64,000 nt of DNA, taken from JAUIAI01 sp041396585. Its GTDB lineage: Bacteria; Pseudomonadota; Gammaproteobacteria; Burkholderiales; Burkholderiaceae_E. Both the position numbers and the translations under genes were made by a program. The notes beneath the pieces were generated by a model. That model saw only the letters and a program-made list of their open reading frames with translations, was not told the DNA's origin and did not search any database. The stretch's first letter is position 1. The number at the start of each line of letters is the position of its first letter. Positions 35,933-44,097 of this stretch are shown one piece after another. The stretch is from NCBI GenBank assembly GCA_041396585.1, contig JAWKYG010000010.1, positions 124,001 to 188,000 of the forward strand, read 5' to 3'.

Positions 35933-35946
35933 GCAAGTGGTGTGCC
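35933..35946 (-). promoter_or_regulatory. Sigma-54 (-24/-12) promoter of the LEA-like gene
   Basis: Minus strand GGCAC-ACCAC-TTGC, an exact match. Confidence 0.82.
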
Positions 35947-35992
35947 TGCGATCCGCTGCGCAGGTGCGGTCGCATTCCGGTACGAATTGGTG

Positions 35993-36736
35993 TTACATCT
36001 GTGGCGTGAGCCAGCGGGTGTCGATCTGGTCGTAGCGGTCCTCGAAGCTGGCCAAGCGGCTCAACGCGGTCTCGTCGCGCACCCTGATCACCCCGGCCAG
36101 GCGCTCCAGCAGGCCGTCTTTCTCGAGTCGGCCAAGTGCCCGGCTGACGTGAACATTGCTCAGTCCGAGGTGATCACCGATCTCTGCCTGTGTGAGTGGC
36201 ATCTGGATCTCCGAGGTCTCGCTGTTTCCACAGGCTATCCGGCGTCGTGCCAGGTGATCGAGCACGAGAAATGCCAGGCGCTCGCGGGCCGTCATGCGAC
36301 CCAGCAGACGGACCGTGTCCGTGAGGATCACCTGATCGCGAAGCGCGAGTGTGAAGAGCAGGGCGGCGACATTCGGCGAACGGGCGAAGGCAGTTCGCAG
36401 GGCACGACGCGGAAACGGGCAGACAACGGCGGCCGCCGCACTGACAAGGTGTACGGTCGCTCTGCGCGCTGCGATATCCGGGAAGCCGAGAACATCTCCC
36501 GGCTGGTGAATACGGAAGATCTGGCGTCGCCCATCGTCGAGATCGGCATAGCTGTAGAGCCAGCCCGAGCGAACCACGTGCAGGCACTCGATGTCGTCAC
36601 CGCGCCGATAGATATGATCGCCACGGGCAAATTGCCGCTCATCGCGTTCCAGCTCTGCGAGGAAGCCTTCATCGTCGCCGGCAATCGGAATGTAGTGGCT
36701 GAAAGTGTGTATCAGACAGCTCTTGTCGCTGTTCAT
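35993..36736 (-). CDS. Crp/Fnr family transcriptional regulator
   Basis: 247 residues. The N-terminal cyclic-nucleotide-binding-like barrel has GDHIYRRGDDIECLHVVRSG and IFRIHQPGDVLGFPDI. A dimer helix is followed by a winged HTH with LTQAEIGDHLGLSNVHVSRA. No N-terminal Cys cluster for an Fe-S centre as in Fnr is present, so it is not a classical oxygen sensor. Its ligand and targets are unknown. Intact single gene inside the island. Confidence 0.9.
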   Translation of the reverse strand: MNSDKSCLIHTFSHYIPIAGDDEGFLAELERDERQFARGDHIYRRGDDIECLHVVRSGWLYSYADLDDGRRQIFRIHQPGDVLGFPDIAARRATVHLVSAAAAVVCPFPRRALRTAFARSPNVAALLFTLALRDQVILTDTVRLLGRMTARERLAFLVLDHLARRRIACGNSETSEIQMPLTQAEIGDHLGLSNVHVSRALGRLEKDGLLERLAGVIRVRDETALSRLASFEDRYDQIDTRWLTPQM

Positions 36737-36817
36737 TTTCCCGCTTACGGTGATCCGGATCGATAGGCTGCGCGAGGCCGAACAATGGCAGGCCGTTGGC
36801 TATCAGGGCAAGATGGG

Positions 36818-38244
36818 TCACTCGGTTGGCTGTCCTTGCGAGGATTGGCAGTGCTCGCCGATGGTGTTCATCCGGCAGACGAGATGAGTGATCGATTGGC
36901 CGTCATCGGATGCCGGTACCACTGCATACTCCAAGGCCGACTCACCGGCCGTATCTGCCCGCGTTTGCCGTTCCAGGAAGGGGACGCCGATTCTCGCCTG
37001 CGGATAGGCCCGTCCAAGCAGGGCGAGCATGCCGCGTGACTCGTCGGCCGGATCCCGCCAGCAAGAAGCCTTCGTGGCCTGTGATGCGCTTCTTGACGTT
37101 CCGGATTCCGGGGTGAAGACTGGCGCAGAAGCGGTTCCCGACAGTCGCCAGGCAAACAAATGGCCCCGGTGCTTGTTGTGCATGATCTGGCTCGGGCCGA
37201 TGAGCCGCGCGCACAGCCGGCAGTGGGCGCACCATCCTTCGACGAAATCGCGTATGGGGTCAGACCATGGCCAGGCCGTGAGGACGGGTGGCGCGAGGCT
37301 GCGCTGCCGCGGCAGGAATCTTGCGGGCCGCATTCCGGCTGCGAGGGCGAGTGCCTCGGGTAGCCAGTGCTCGAGCATCTCAGCGCCAACCAGAACCTGG
37401 TCACGAGACGTGCCCAGGGAGTCGCCATTCGTGACCACGACCAGCGCCGACGAAGGCGTTGGTTGCAGGGTCTGGAGGCGGCCGCTTGGCCGCAACCGCA
37501 TGTCGGCCCCGTCTGCGTCCGCGGGAGCCGCTGGTAGGAAGAGGCTCATGCCGGTCAGCAGGCTGCACTCGCCGGAAAGTGCGCCGTGCATGGCATCAAC
37601 GAATCTGCGGATCGACGCCAGGCCGAGCGCGCGGGCGACCTGACGGCCTGCGGGTTGGCCGGATCCATATCGATCACTGTCGATCGAGATGCGGATCAGT
37701 CCCGATCGGGTAGCCCGGCGGGTCGTTGACCACTGGCGATATGCTTCAGCGACAGTCTGACGCGTCCGTGCCCCGTGATCGTGTCTCGCGCATTCGCCAC
37801 CAGGTTCAGGATCGCGGCTTCGAATCGGGCCGATGGCATCATCGCGCGCCAGCGCGGGGGCTCGAGCACCAGTTCAAACCGGATGCGTTCACCGAGCATT
37901 GCACGCAGTAGCGGAGCAAGACGCCCGATCAGGACACCAGGCAGGAGGGGGCGCCACATTGCCGGGGAGTCGCGACCGACTTCTAGCAAGCGCTGGGCCA
38001 GCCGGCGGGCCTGCTCGACGGCCTGGATTCCGTTCGCATGTACGCGTTCGCGTGTGACAGGAGCGTCGCTGTGAAGTTCGATTTCGAGCGCATTCGTGAT
38101 GCGCTGGAGAAGATTGTGCAGATCATGAACCACCGAGCCGATCACCTCACCCAGCAGATCCCGATCCGGGTGACCGCGTGTGTCGAGGTGATTGTTGGGC
38201 TCCCCGCGGTCTGGATGCGGGATGTCGTAGGTGTCTGAAGTCAC
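36818..38244 (-). CDS. Histidine kinase with an uncharacterised C-terminal domain, one frameshift
   Basis: The 5' part (from ATG 38244) contains the phospho-acceptor helix VIGSVVHDLHNLLQRITNAL and N-box region ARFEAAILNLVANARD, then stops at 37696 after GLPDRD. One missing C near 37699 restores DRDLIRISIDSDRYGSG, after which LGLASIRRFVDAMHGAL (G2-like) and TGMSLFLPA complete a kinase domain in the frame that continues to 36818. The remaining about 220 residues have no recognised family; short parts (FAWRLSGTA, ALEYAVVPASDDGQSI) faintly recall the PAS-type domain of small alphaproteobacterial proteins. Repaired length is about 475 residues. No transmembrane segment, so cytosolic. Confidence 0.6.
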
Positions 38245-38403
38245 GGTCAGGATGCGTCTTCCAATCCGTTGGGGCGTATCTGGCCCGAACGAACCGGGCG
38301 ATCCCGGCGTTCATAGCAGGCGCCGTCGGATCGCGCATTAACCTGAGTCAACCGGCAGAAGGTCTGCCCGCGCCGTCGGCGGGCGCTTGCTGACGGTCTT
38401 TAC

Positions 38404-38532
38404 TCAGGAGAGGGCCAGTGTGGCTGCCAGCGTCAATGTCACCAGCAATACCTGAATCGGGCCCCACAGGCTTTCCTGATGGCGGTTCGCGCGCAGGAAA
38501 GCCTGGCGATCGAAATATCCTTGGTCTTTCAT
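38404..38532 (-). CDS. 42-residue single-span membrane peptide
   Basis: ATG 38532, stop 38404. Polar N-terminus (KDQGYFDRQAFLRANRHQES) and a hydrophobic C-terminal helix (PIQVLLVTLTLAATLALS). A sigma-54-type promoter lies 45 bases upstream at the same spacing as the other units, and a GC-rich hairpin follows downstream (near 38370-38390). No known family. The ribosome site (GGAG) is weak. Confidence 0.55.
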   Translation of the reverse strand: MKDQGYFDRQAFLRANRHQESLWGPIQVLLVTLTLAATLALS

Positions 38533-38576
38533 GATCGTGCTCCACACCTTCTCGGGATGGTTCCGATCTATCCCTC

Positions 38577-38590
38577 GCAAGGACCATGCC
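38577..38590 (-). promoter_or_regulatory. Sigma-54 (-24/-12) promoter of the 42-residue peptide
   Basis: Minus strand GGCAT-GGTCC-TTGC, one base from consensus with the invariant GG/GC. Confidence 0.72.
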
Positions 38591-38622
38591 CGGCATCGAC
38601 GGCCATGGCAGGTAAAACCGCT

Positions 38623-41175
38623 TCAGGCGGCCTCTTGCGACGCAACGTAGGCGGCGGCAATCTGCTCGTGCGAGTAGGGTTTGGAGATGACAGGAACATC
38701 GGCGAAGCGACCAGGGATCACATTGCTGTCGCCATAGCCGGTGGCGAACACGAACGGGATCTGCCGCGTGAGCAGTTCCTCCGCCAGAGCAAACGAGGTT
38801 TCGTCTCCAAGGTGAATGTCGAGGATTGCAAAGTCCGGACGCGTTCTTTGGAGGAGTTCGCGCGCCCTGGCCACGCCGCCGGCGACATCGACTGCTGCTG
38901 CGCCCAGCGCGCGGCAGGCGGCCTCAGCATCCATGGCGACAAGCAGACTGTCTTCCACGATCAGAACCGCACCGCTGTTCATCTCGGGCGCCGGCAGCGA
39001 CGGTCGGACGGCACCGGCGATATCCTGCACGGCCGTGTCCGAAGACGTCACCGAGACCACATGCCGCGCCGGAATCTCGATATCGGCCTGCACACCGGCA
39101 ACCCGGTACGACAGGCTGGCGCGGCCTTCGAGGGTGAACGCGACGGCCCGTTCGATCACCGTACTGCCGAATCCGCGCCTCGTGGGCGGCTTGACGCTAG
39201 GCCCGCCGATCTCCTCCCAGCGCATTCGAACCGCACCACCGCCAAGCCGGCTCAGGTTCACGCGCACACGACCCATGGAGTCGCAGAGCGCACCGTACTT
39301 CGCGGCATTGGTGACGAGTTCGTGCACCACCATGGCCATGGTCGAGAGCGCGTCACCGCGCAGCCGGATGTGAGGACCGTGAATCTCGAGGCGTTCGATC
39401 TTCTCGCCGATGTAGGCGTCGACCTCGTCATGGATCAGGCGGGTCAGTGAGCCGGCCGTGCTTCCCGCGGCCGTGAGCAGATCATGTGCCCGCGCGAGCG
39501 AGTCGACCCGGCTTTGCAGCGAGTCGACGAAGTCTCTCGCCGAGTCGGTCTCGGACCGGGATTGGTTGACGAGCGCGCGCACCAGTGCCAGCACATTGCG
39601 TACACGATGGTTGAGTTCGGCCACCAGCAACTCCTGTTCCTCTCGGTGCTGGCGGTCGGCGCTCGCCAGTGCATCCGCATGGCGTTGAACGACCTCGATC
39701 ACCACGAATCGAACACCACTGGCGACCCAGCGATCGCGGGCGCTCCATGGCGCACAGGCGCCGGTCACGGATTCACGCCACGCGGCAAAGCTCTTGCGGG
39801 GAGACAGTCGCAGACCGTCGTCCGCCAGGATGACCGCCTTGTCCGGGTGACCGGCCCACTGCACCTCGCGAATCAGCTCGGGGCGAAAAAAGACGAGGAA
39901 CTCGTTCGGCACGCGCTGCAGAGGAATCGCGCAGAATCCAGCCGCCAGTTCCGCTGCCGCGGTCAGTGCAGCACATTGTTCCGAGGCGCGCTCACGGTAA
40001 ATGATGCCGGCCGGTGAGTCTTCTATCAGGGTCGAGCACAGTTGCCTGAGGATGTCCGGCTCGGGCACGCGACCACAGGTCTGCATGTCATCCGCCGAGA
40101 TGATCGCCGCGCCGCTGCAGTTCAGAATCGGCAGCAGATCCGGCACATGCTGCCAGAGCACCTCACGCGGCGTCTGCGAGGTCGCCATCTGCTCGAGCAG
40201 ACGCGAGCGAAAGGTGTCTATCGTGCGGCTGACCGCCTCTCGGGCTTGATGTTCCAGGGATTCGATCTGGATGGAGGCGACATCGGCGATCAGTTCACAA
40301 AGTGACCGTACAGCCAGCGCCGGCCGACGCGGTTGCGCATGATGGCAGGCGATCAGGCCCCAAAGCTTCCCGCCGACAATCAATGACATCGACATCGATG
40401 CCGCCACACCCATGTTACGCAGATACTCGATATGCACGGGGGATACGCTGCGCAACAGGCTGTCGGACAGATCGACGGTTGTGCCGGGAACGGCGGAGAG
40501 TACCCCCACGCCGGGATCGTCCACGTCGGCGATCAGTCTGATGGTCTTTCGTCTGTAGAGTTCGCGCGCCTGGCGCGGGATGTCGGTTGCCGGATAGCGC
40601 AGCCCGAGAAAGCTTTCGAGGCCACTGGCGCAGGTCTCGGCGATCACTTCGCCAGTGTCGTCATCGGCGAACCGATACACCATGACTCTGTCGAAGTCGG
40701 TCACCGATCGGACGATGCGCGCCGTCATCGAGGCCAGCGCGGACAGAGTCCGCGCTCCGCGTAGTCGTCGGATCAAGGACTGGGCGGCTCCCTGGCGGTC
40801 GGCACCCGGGGTCTCGGCCGGTTCTACCTCGAGAAGATAGCCGCCGTCGATGCTCGTCAACTGCAGATCGCGCCCATGCCCGAGCAGCCGGCGGCTGAAC
40901 GCACGCTGAGTATCGCCCTTGAGGGCGAGCTGATTGGCCTGGTTGCGCAGCGTGTGAATGAACTCTTTCGGTGCGAGTTCATCGATGGTCTGTCCGAGAA
41001 TCGCCTCGGGCGGGTGTCCGAGCAATGAGGCGATGTTTGCGGAGACGAATTGCACTTCGAAAGCATCATTGAGCCCGATCAGCTGGCCGAAATTCTGGAT
41101 CCTGCCGAGCAGATGGATCTGTTCCTGGTCGCAGATAGATAGATCGGGAACGTTGCGTCCTGTCGGTGATCTCAT
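38623..41175 (-). CDS. bphP: Bacteriophytochrome with HWE-type histidine kinase and receiver domain
   Basis: 850-residue red/far-red photoreceptor kinase. Cys15 (in LSICDQEQIHLLGRIQ) is the biliverdin attachment site of bacteriophytochromes. PAS about 15-115; GAF about 135-300 with the chromophore-pocket motif RYPATDIPRQAREL; PHY about 310-480. The kinase is of the HWE/HisKA2 type: AELNHRVRNVLALVRALV (phospho-His) and VVHELVTNAAKYGAL. C-terminal receiver about 725-850 with IVEDSLLVAMDAEA and FAILDIHLGDE. Its ATG overlaps the heme oxygenase stop by 4 bases, so chromophore supply and receptor are coupled. Intact over 2.5 kb. Confidence 0.94.
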   Translation of the reverse strand: MRSPTGRNVPDLSICDQEQIHLLGRIQNFGQLIGLNDAFEVQFVSANIASLLGHPPEAILGQTIDELAPKEFIHTLRNQANQLALKGDTQRAFSRRLLGHGRDLQLTSIDGGYLLEVEPAETPGADRQGAAQSLIRRLRGARTLSALASMTARIVRSVTDFDRVMVYRFADDDTGEVIAETCASGLESFLGLRYPATDIPRQARELYRRKTIRLIADVDDPGVGVLSAVPGTTVDLSDSLLRSVSPVHIEYLRNMGVAASMSMSLIVGGKLWGLIACHHAQPRRPALAVRSLCELIADVASIQIESLEHQAREAVSRTIDTFRSRLLEQMATSQTPREVLWQHVPDLLPILNCSGAAIISADDMQTCGRVPEPDILRQLCSTLIEDSPAGIIYRERASEQCAALTAAAELAAGFCAIPLQRVPNEFLVFFRPELIREVQWAGHPDKAVILADDGLRLSPRKSFAAWRESVTGACAPWSARDRWVASGVRFVVIEVVQRHADALASADRQHREEQELLVAELNHRVRNVLALVRALVNQSRSETDSARDFVDSLQSRVDSLARAHDLLTAAGSTAGSLTRLIHDEVDAYIGEKIERLEIHGPHIRLRGDALSTMAMVVHELVTNAAKYGALCDSMGRVRVNLSRLGGGAVRMRWEEIGGPSVKPPTRRGFGSTVIERAVAFTLEGRASLSYRVAGVQADIEIPARHVVSVTSSDTAVQDIAGAVRPSLPAPEMNSGAVLIVEDSLLVAMDAEAACRALGAAAVDVAGGVARARELLQRTRPDFAILDIHLGDETSFALAEELLTRQIPFVFATGYGDSNVIPGRFADVPVISKPYSHEQIAAAYVASQEAA

Positions 41176-41792
41176 CGGGATTTCTCGTCGAGGGGATGAG
41201 CCGGGCGCTCGCGTGCAAGTGTCAGTTCATGGATGGATCGGGACAGGTAGGCTTCAAAGACGGTCGTGGCCGCCTGGCAGATGGCCCGGCAGCTGGCCGG
41301 GTCATCATCGTGCGCGCGCAGGGCGCGCAGCAGGGTTTGCCATGCATTGACGCCCTCAGTCGTCACCGCATGTATGTAGCGGGATTGCATGCTCAGAGCG
41401 CCATCGGCCATTCTGTCCAGTGCGCGCAGGCCGAGAAACGATCCGGTTACGACATACACAATGCCCAGTCCGGCAGCTGGGTCGTCCCCCGTCTCGAGCG
41501 CTACGTGTGGCGCCTCGATCGCGGCTGCTCGCTGACCCGTGAGCGCAAGGTGATCATCGTGGATCAGATTCGCGTACTCGCGCAGCGGTAGAAAGCGCCC
41601 GGCCAGGGCGGCCGTGGCCGGGCTGCTGTCGAGCGCCCGGCTCAGGCCGTCACCGTGCACCCGAAGATGCGCGGCCAGCATCGTGGATTCGCTGATCGGC
41701 AGGCCCGACATCACGGTTTCGATCCGGTCGTGCATCGGCCGGGTTGCCTGTCTCAGCGAAGCCAGCGCGGTCAGGGGAAGATCGGGATTCAT
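41172..41792 (-). CDS. bphO: Biliverdin-producing heme oxygenase
   Basis: 206-residue cytosolic enzyme of the bacterial heme oxygenase family. The proximal His region is LRQATRPMHDRIETVM; the distal helix region is GLGIVYVVTGSFLGLRAL. Cleaves heme to biliverdin, CO and iron, giving the chromophore for the phytochrome encoded next (ATGA overlap). No sigma-54 site was found upstream, so this pair may be regulated separately from the stress genes. Confidence 0.92.
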   Translation of the reverse strand: MNPDLPLTALASLRQATRPMHDRIETVMSGLPISESTMLAAHLRVHGDGLSRALDSSPATAALAGRFLPLREYANLIHDDHLALTGQRAAAIEAPHVALETGDDPAAGLGIVYVVTGSFLGLRALDRMADGALSMQSRYIHAVTTEGVNAWQTLLRALRAHDDDPASCRAICQAATTVFEAYLSRSIHELTLARERPAHPLDEKSR

Positions 41793-41866
41793 CGCGGTGT
41801 GCGCGGGCCGGCGGCTTGAGCCGGGCGGCGCTCGACGCGCACCGGCTCAGCCGTTGACCTGATGCG

Positions 41867-42657
41867 TCAGGGTTGCTTCTTCAGCGCCTTCTCGGTCCCT
41901 TCGGCGTGCCACAGATTCGGGCTCACCCGGATGTCGGCCACGCGCTTTTGGACCGAATCACCCGCCAGAGAGACCTCGAAGGTCTGGCCGGCTTTCACGA
42001 CCTCGTACTCGATCTCATCAGACTCCCGGTCATTGACCGCGGTGACCTGATAGCCATCCTTTTCGAGCAGGCTTCGATACTTGGCAGCGGGCTGGCCGGG
42101 CTCGAGCATCTTCTCCAGGCGTGCACGCTCTTCGATCCAGTCCGCCTTGCGCAGCGCGTCGCTGCTGGTGGTGGCGCGGGCCTTGTCATAAAGAACGCCC
42201 GTGGTCTGCGGTGTGTAACTGAAATCGTTCATCGCGCGCACGGTCTCCGACGCGCGCCACAGGTTGTCTTCGACCGCAATGCTCTTGGCGCGATCCTGGC
42301 CTTCGGCAAATCGCATCTGAACCTCGTAGGTGTGTTTGTTGCCGACCACTTCGTAGTCGACCGCGGTGGGCGTGTCAGCCTGAATGGCCGTGATCCGATA
42401 GCCGTTTTCGTGCAGGATCTTCTTGTAGTCGTCCCGGCTGCTGCCCTTGGCCAGCGAGTTCTCGAGTGCGCTCTTGGCTTTGTCATAGTCGGCGCGATGA
42501 TCCTGGTCACGCCAGCCATAGAGTGCGCCCTTGGTTTGCGCCGGCGATCCCGCCTGATGGGTGTCTTTGGCACCGGCCGCGAAGCGCCGCCGGCAGTGAT
42601 GCCCAGACTGGCTCCAAATGCGATGATCAGGGCGCGGTTCAGCAAGGTGTTCTTCAT
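41867..42657 (-). CDS. Exported paralogue of the LEA-linked uncharacterised domain, one frameshift
   Basis: ATG 42657 has AAGGAGTCCACT upstream. The signal peptide NTLLNRALIIAFGASLGITA breaks frame near 42582; restoring one T gives AGGAFAAGAKD, a perfect AFA|A cleavage site, and opens the frame to 41867 (about 263 residues). The mature protein has two copies of the domain seen in the 35876 gene: GYRITAIQAD ... YEVVGNKHTYEV ... DNLWRAS and GYQVTAVNDR ... YEVVKAGQTFEV ... PNLWHAEGTEKAL. It lacks the 11-residue repeats. Likely periplasmic; function unknown. Sigma-54 promoter 86 bases upstream. Confidence 0.75.
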
Positions 42658-42742
42658 AGTGGACTCCTTTGTACGAGGATGAGTACGAAAGGCAGCGTCA
42701 TCCCGCCTGGCAGGCGGAAGCGATGCCTTCACGACAGATGTC

Positions 42743-42756
42743 GCAAGCCTCGTGCC
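42743..42756 (-). promoter_or_regulatory. Sigma-54 (-24/-12) promoter of the paralogue
   Basis: Minus strand GGCAC-GAGGC-TTGC, an exact match; the rightmost member of the set. Confidence 0.8.
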
Positions 42757-42885
42757 CGCGGAGGTGGGGGCGGCTTCTGGTGCTACGCGCAAGTCGGCCG
42801 TGCGCGAGGCCGGTCCTGCGGATCAATGTCCGCGGCCGACATGCATTCGGGGCGGCGGGATACGGCCTTGCCGGAACTTCGGTGG

Positions 42886-44097
42886 TCAGCTACCGGGCAG
42901 CCAGAAGCCGAATCTTGCGCCCCCCCGGCCTGATGGCCCGGCGATCAGGCGGCCGCTGGCAGAAGTGATCAGATCGGCCGTGATCGACAGGCCAAGGCCG
43001 GTTTGCGACTGAGCAGAGTCTTCGTGCAGACGCACACCGCGCTGCCAGGCCGCAGCATATGCGGCCTCGTCGGGCAGGCCGGCACCGTCGTCGTCGACCA
43101 GGATACGGATGCCGTCGTCGTCATCGGCCAGCGTGACGACGACGCTTTGACATGCGAAGCGGCGCGCGTTCTCGATGATGTTGCCCAGCGCGCGCCGCAG
43201 CGCACGGGAATCCAGCCTGGGCATGACCCGGGGATAGCCGATCCGGCGCGTCAGCAGGTGCGGTGCCGTCATCCTGGCCTCATCGAGCAGGCCGTCGACC
43301 AGGGTCACGAGTTCTCCGGAGTTCCATCCATCGCTTCGCTCCTGCGCCTGATCGATGCCTTCGAGCAGGGTGACCGCGTGCAGGACGCTGCGTTGCATCA
43401 GCGCGATCATGCGCCCGGACTGGGGCAGGGTCTGCAGCGACGGTACCTGGGCCAGATCATCCAGGCCAAGGCGAATCACCTGCAATGGAGATCGCAGGTC
43501 GTGGACGACCGAATGCATCTGCCGGTCGCCTTCGAGCAAACGCTCGAGTTCGGCATTGGTATGGGCGATGCGGTCATCGAAAACCGTTTGATCCTGGATC
43601 TGTTCGAGCAACACGATCTCGCGCGTGACTGCGGCGGCGATGTCTTCCAGCAACGCAAGATCGGCCGGCGACCAGCTTCTGGGCCGGTGATCGATCGCGC
43701 AGAAGCTGCCGATCACATGACCACGGGAGTCGACGACAGGCGTGCCGGCATAGGCAATCACCCGCATGTGCTCTATCGCGAGGTTCGTGCGGACGCGGTC
43801 GTCCGCGCGCGCGTCCTCGACGATCAATGCCTCGCGACGGTGGACGACTTGCTGGCAGAAGGAGTGGCTCAGGGGGGTTTGGCGCGATAGGGCAATCGGG
43901 CCCTCGAGTCCGTGCGCAGCGGCAAAGAACTGGCGATGATCATCCACCAGCGATAGCAGGCTGACCGGAACACCGAGCGCCTGGCTCGCGATGCGCGTGA
44001 AACGCTGCAGGGACGGCCGCAGCTCACCGTCCATGAGGCCGGTCCGCGCCAGGGCTGCGAGCCGGTCCGGATCGGCGAGCGCGTCCGATGTCATCAT
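42886..44097 (-). CDS. GAF-domain sensor histidine kinase
   Basis: 403-residue cytosolic kinase. GAF domain about 25-165 (SLVDDHRQFFAAAHGL; PLSHSFCQQVV; GSFCAIDHRPRSW), H-box MHSVVHDLRSPLQVIRLGL, N-box ALGNIIENARRFA, G1 ILVDDDGAGLPDE and G2 QTGLGLSITADLI. All ATP-binding boxes are present. It begins 4 bases inside the end of the preceding hybrid kinase gene, so the two are co-transcribed. Confidence 0.88.
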   Translation of the reverse strand: MMTSDALADPDRLAALARTGLMDGELRPSLQRFTRIASQALGVPVSLLSLVDDHRQFFAAAHGLEGPIALSRQTPLSHSFCQQVVHRREALIVEDARADDRVRTNLAIEHMRVIAYAGTPVVDSRGHVIGSFCAIDHRPRSWSPADLALLEDIAAAVTREIVLLEQIQDQTVFDDRIAHTNAELERLLEGDRQMHSVVHDLRSPLQVIRLGLDDLAQVPSLQTLPQSGRMIALMQRSVLHAVTLLEGIDQAQERSDGWNSGELVTLVDGLLDEARMTAPHLLTRRIGYPRVMPRLDSRALRRALGNIIENARRFACQSVVVTLADDDDGIRILVDDDGAGLPDEAAYAAAWQRGVRLHEDSAQSQTGLGLSITADLITSASGRLIAGPSGRGGARFGFWLPGS

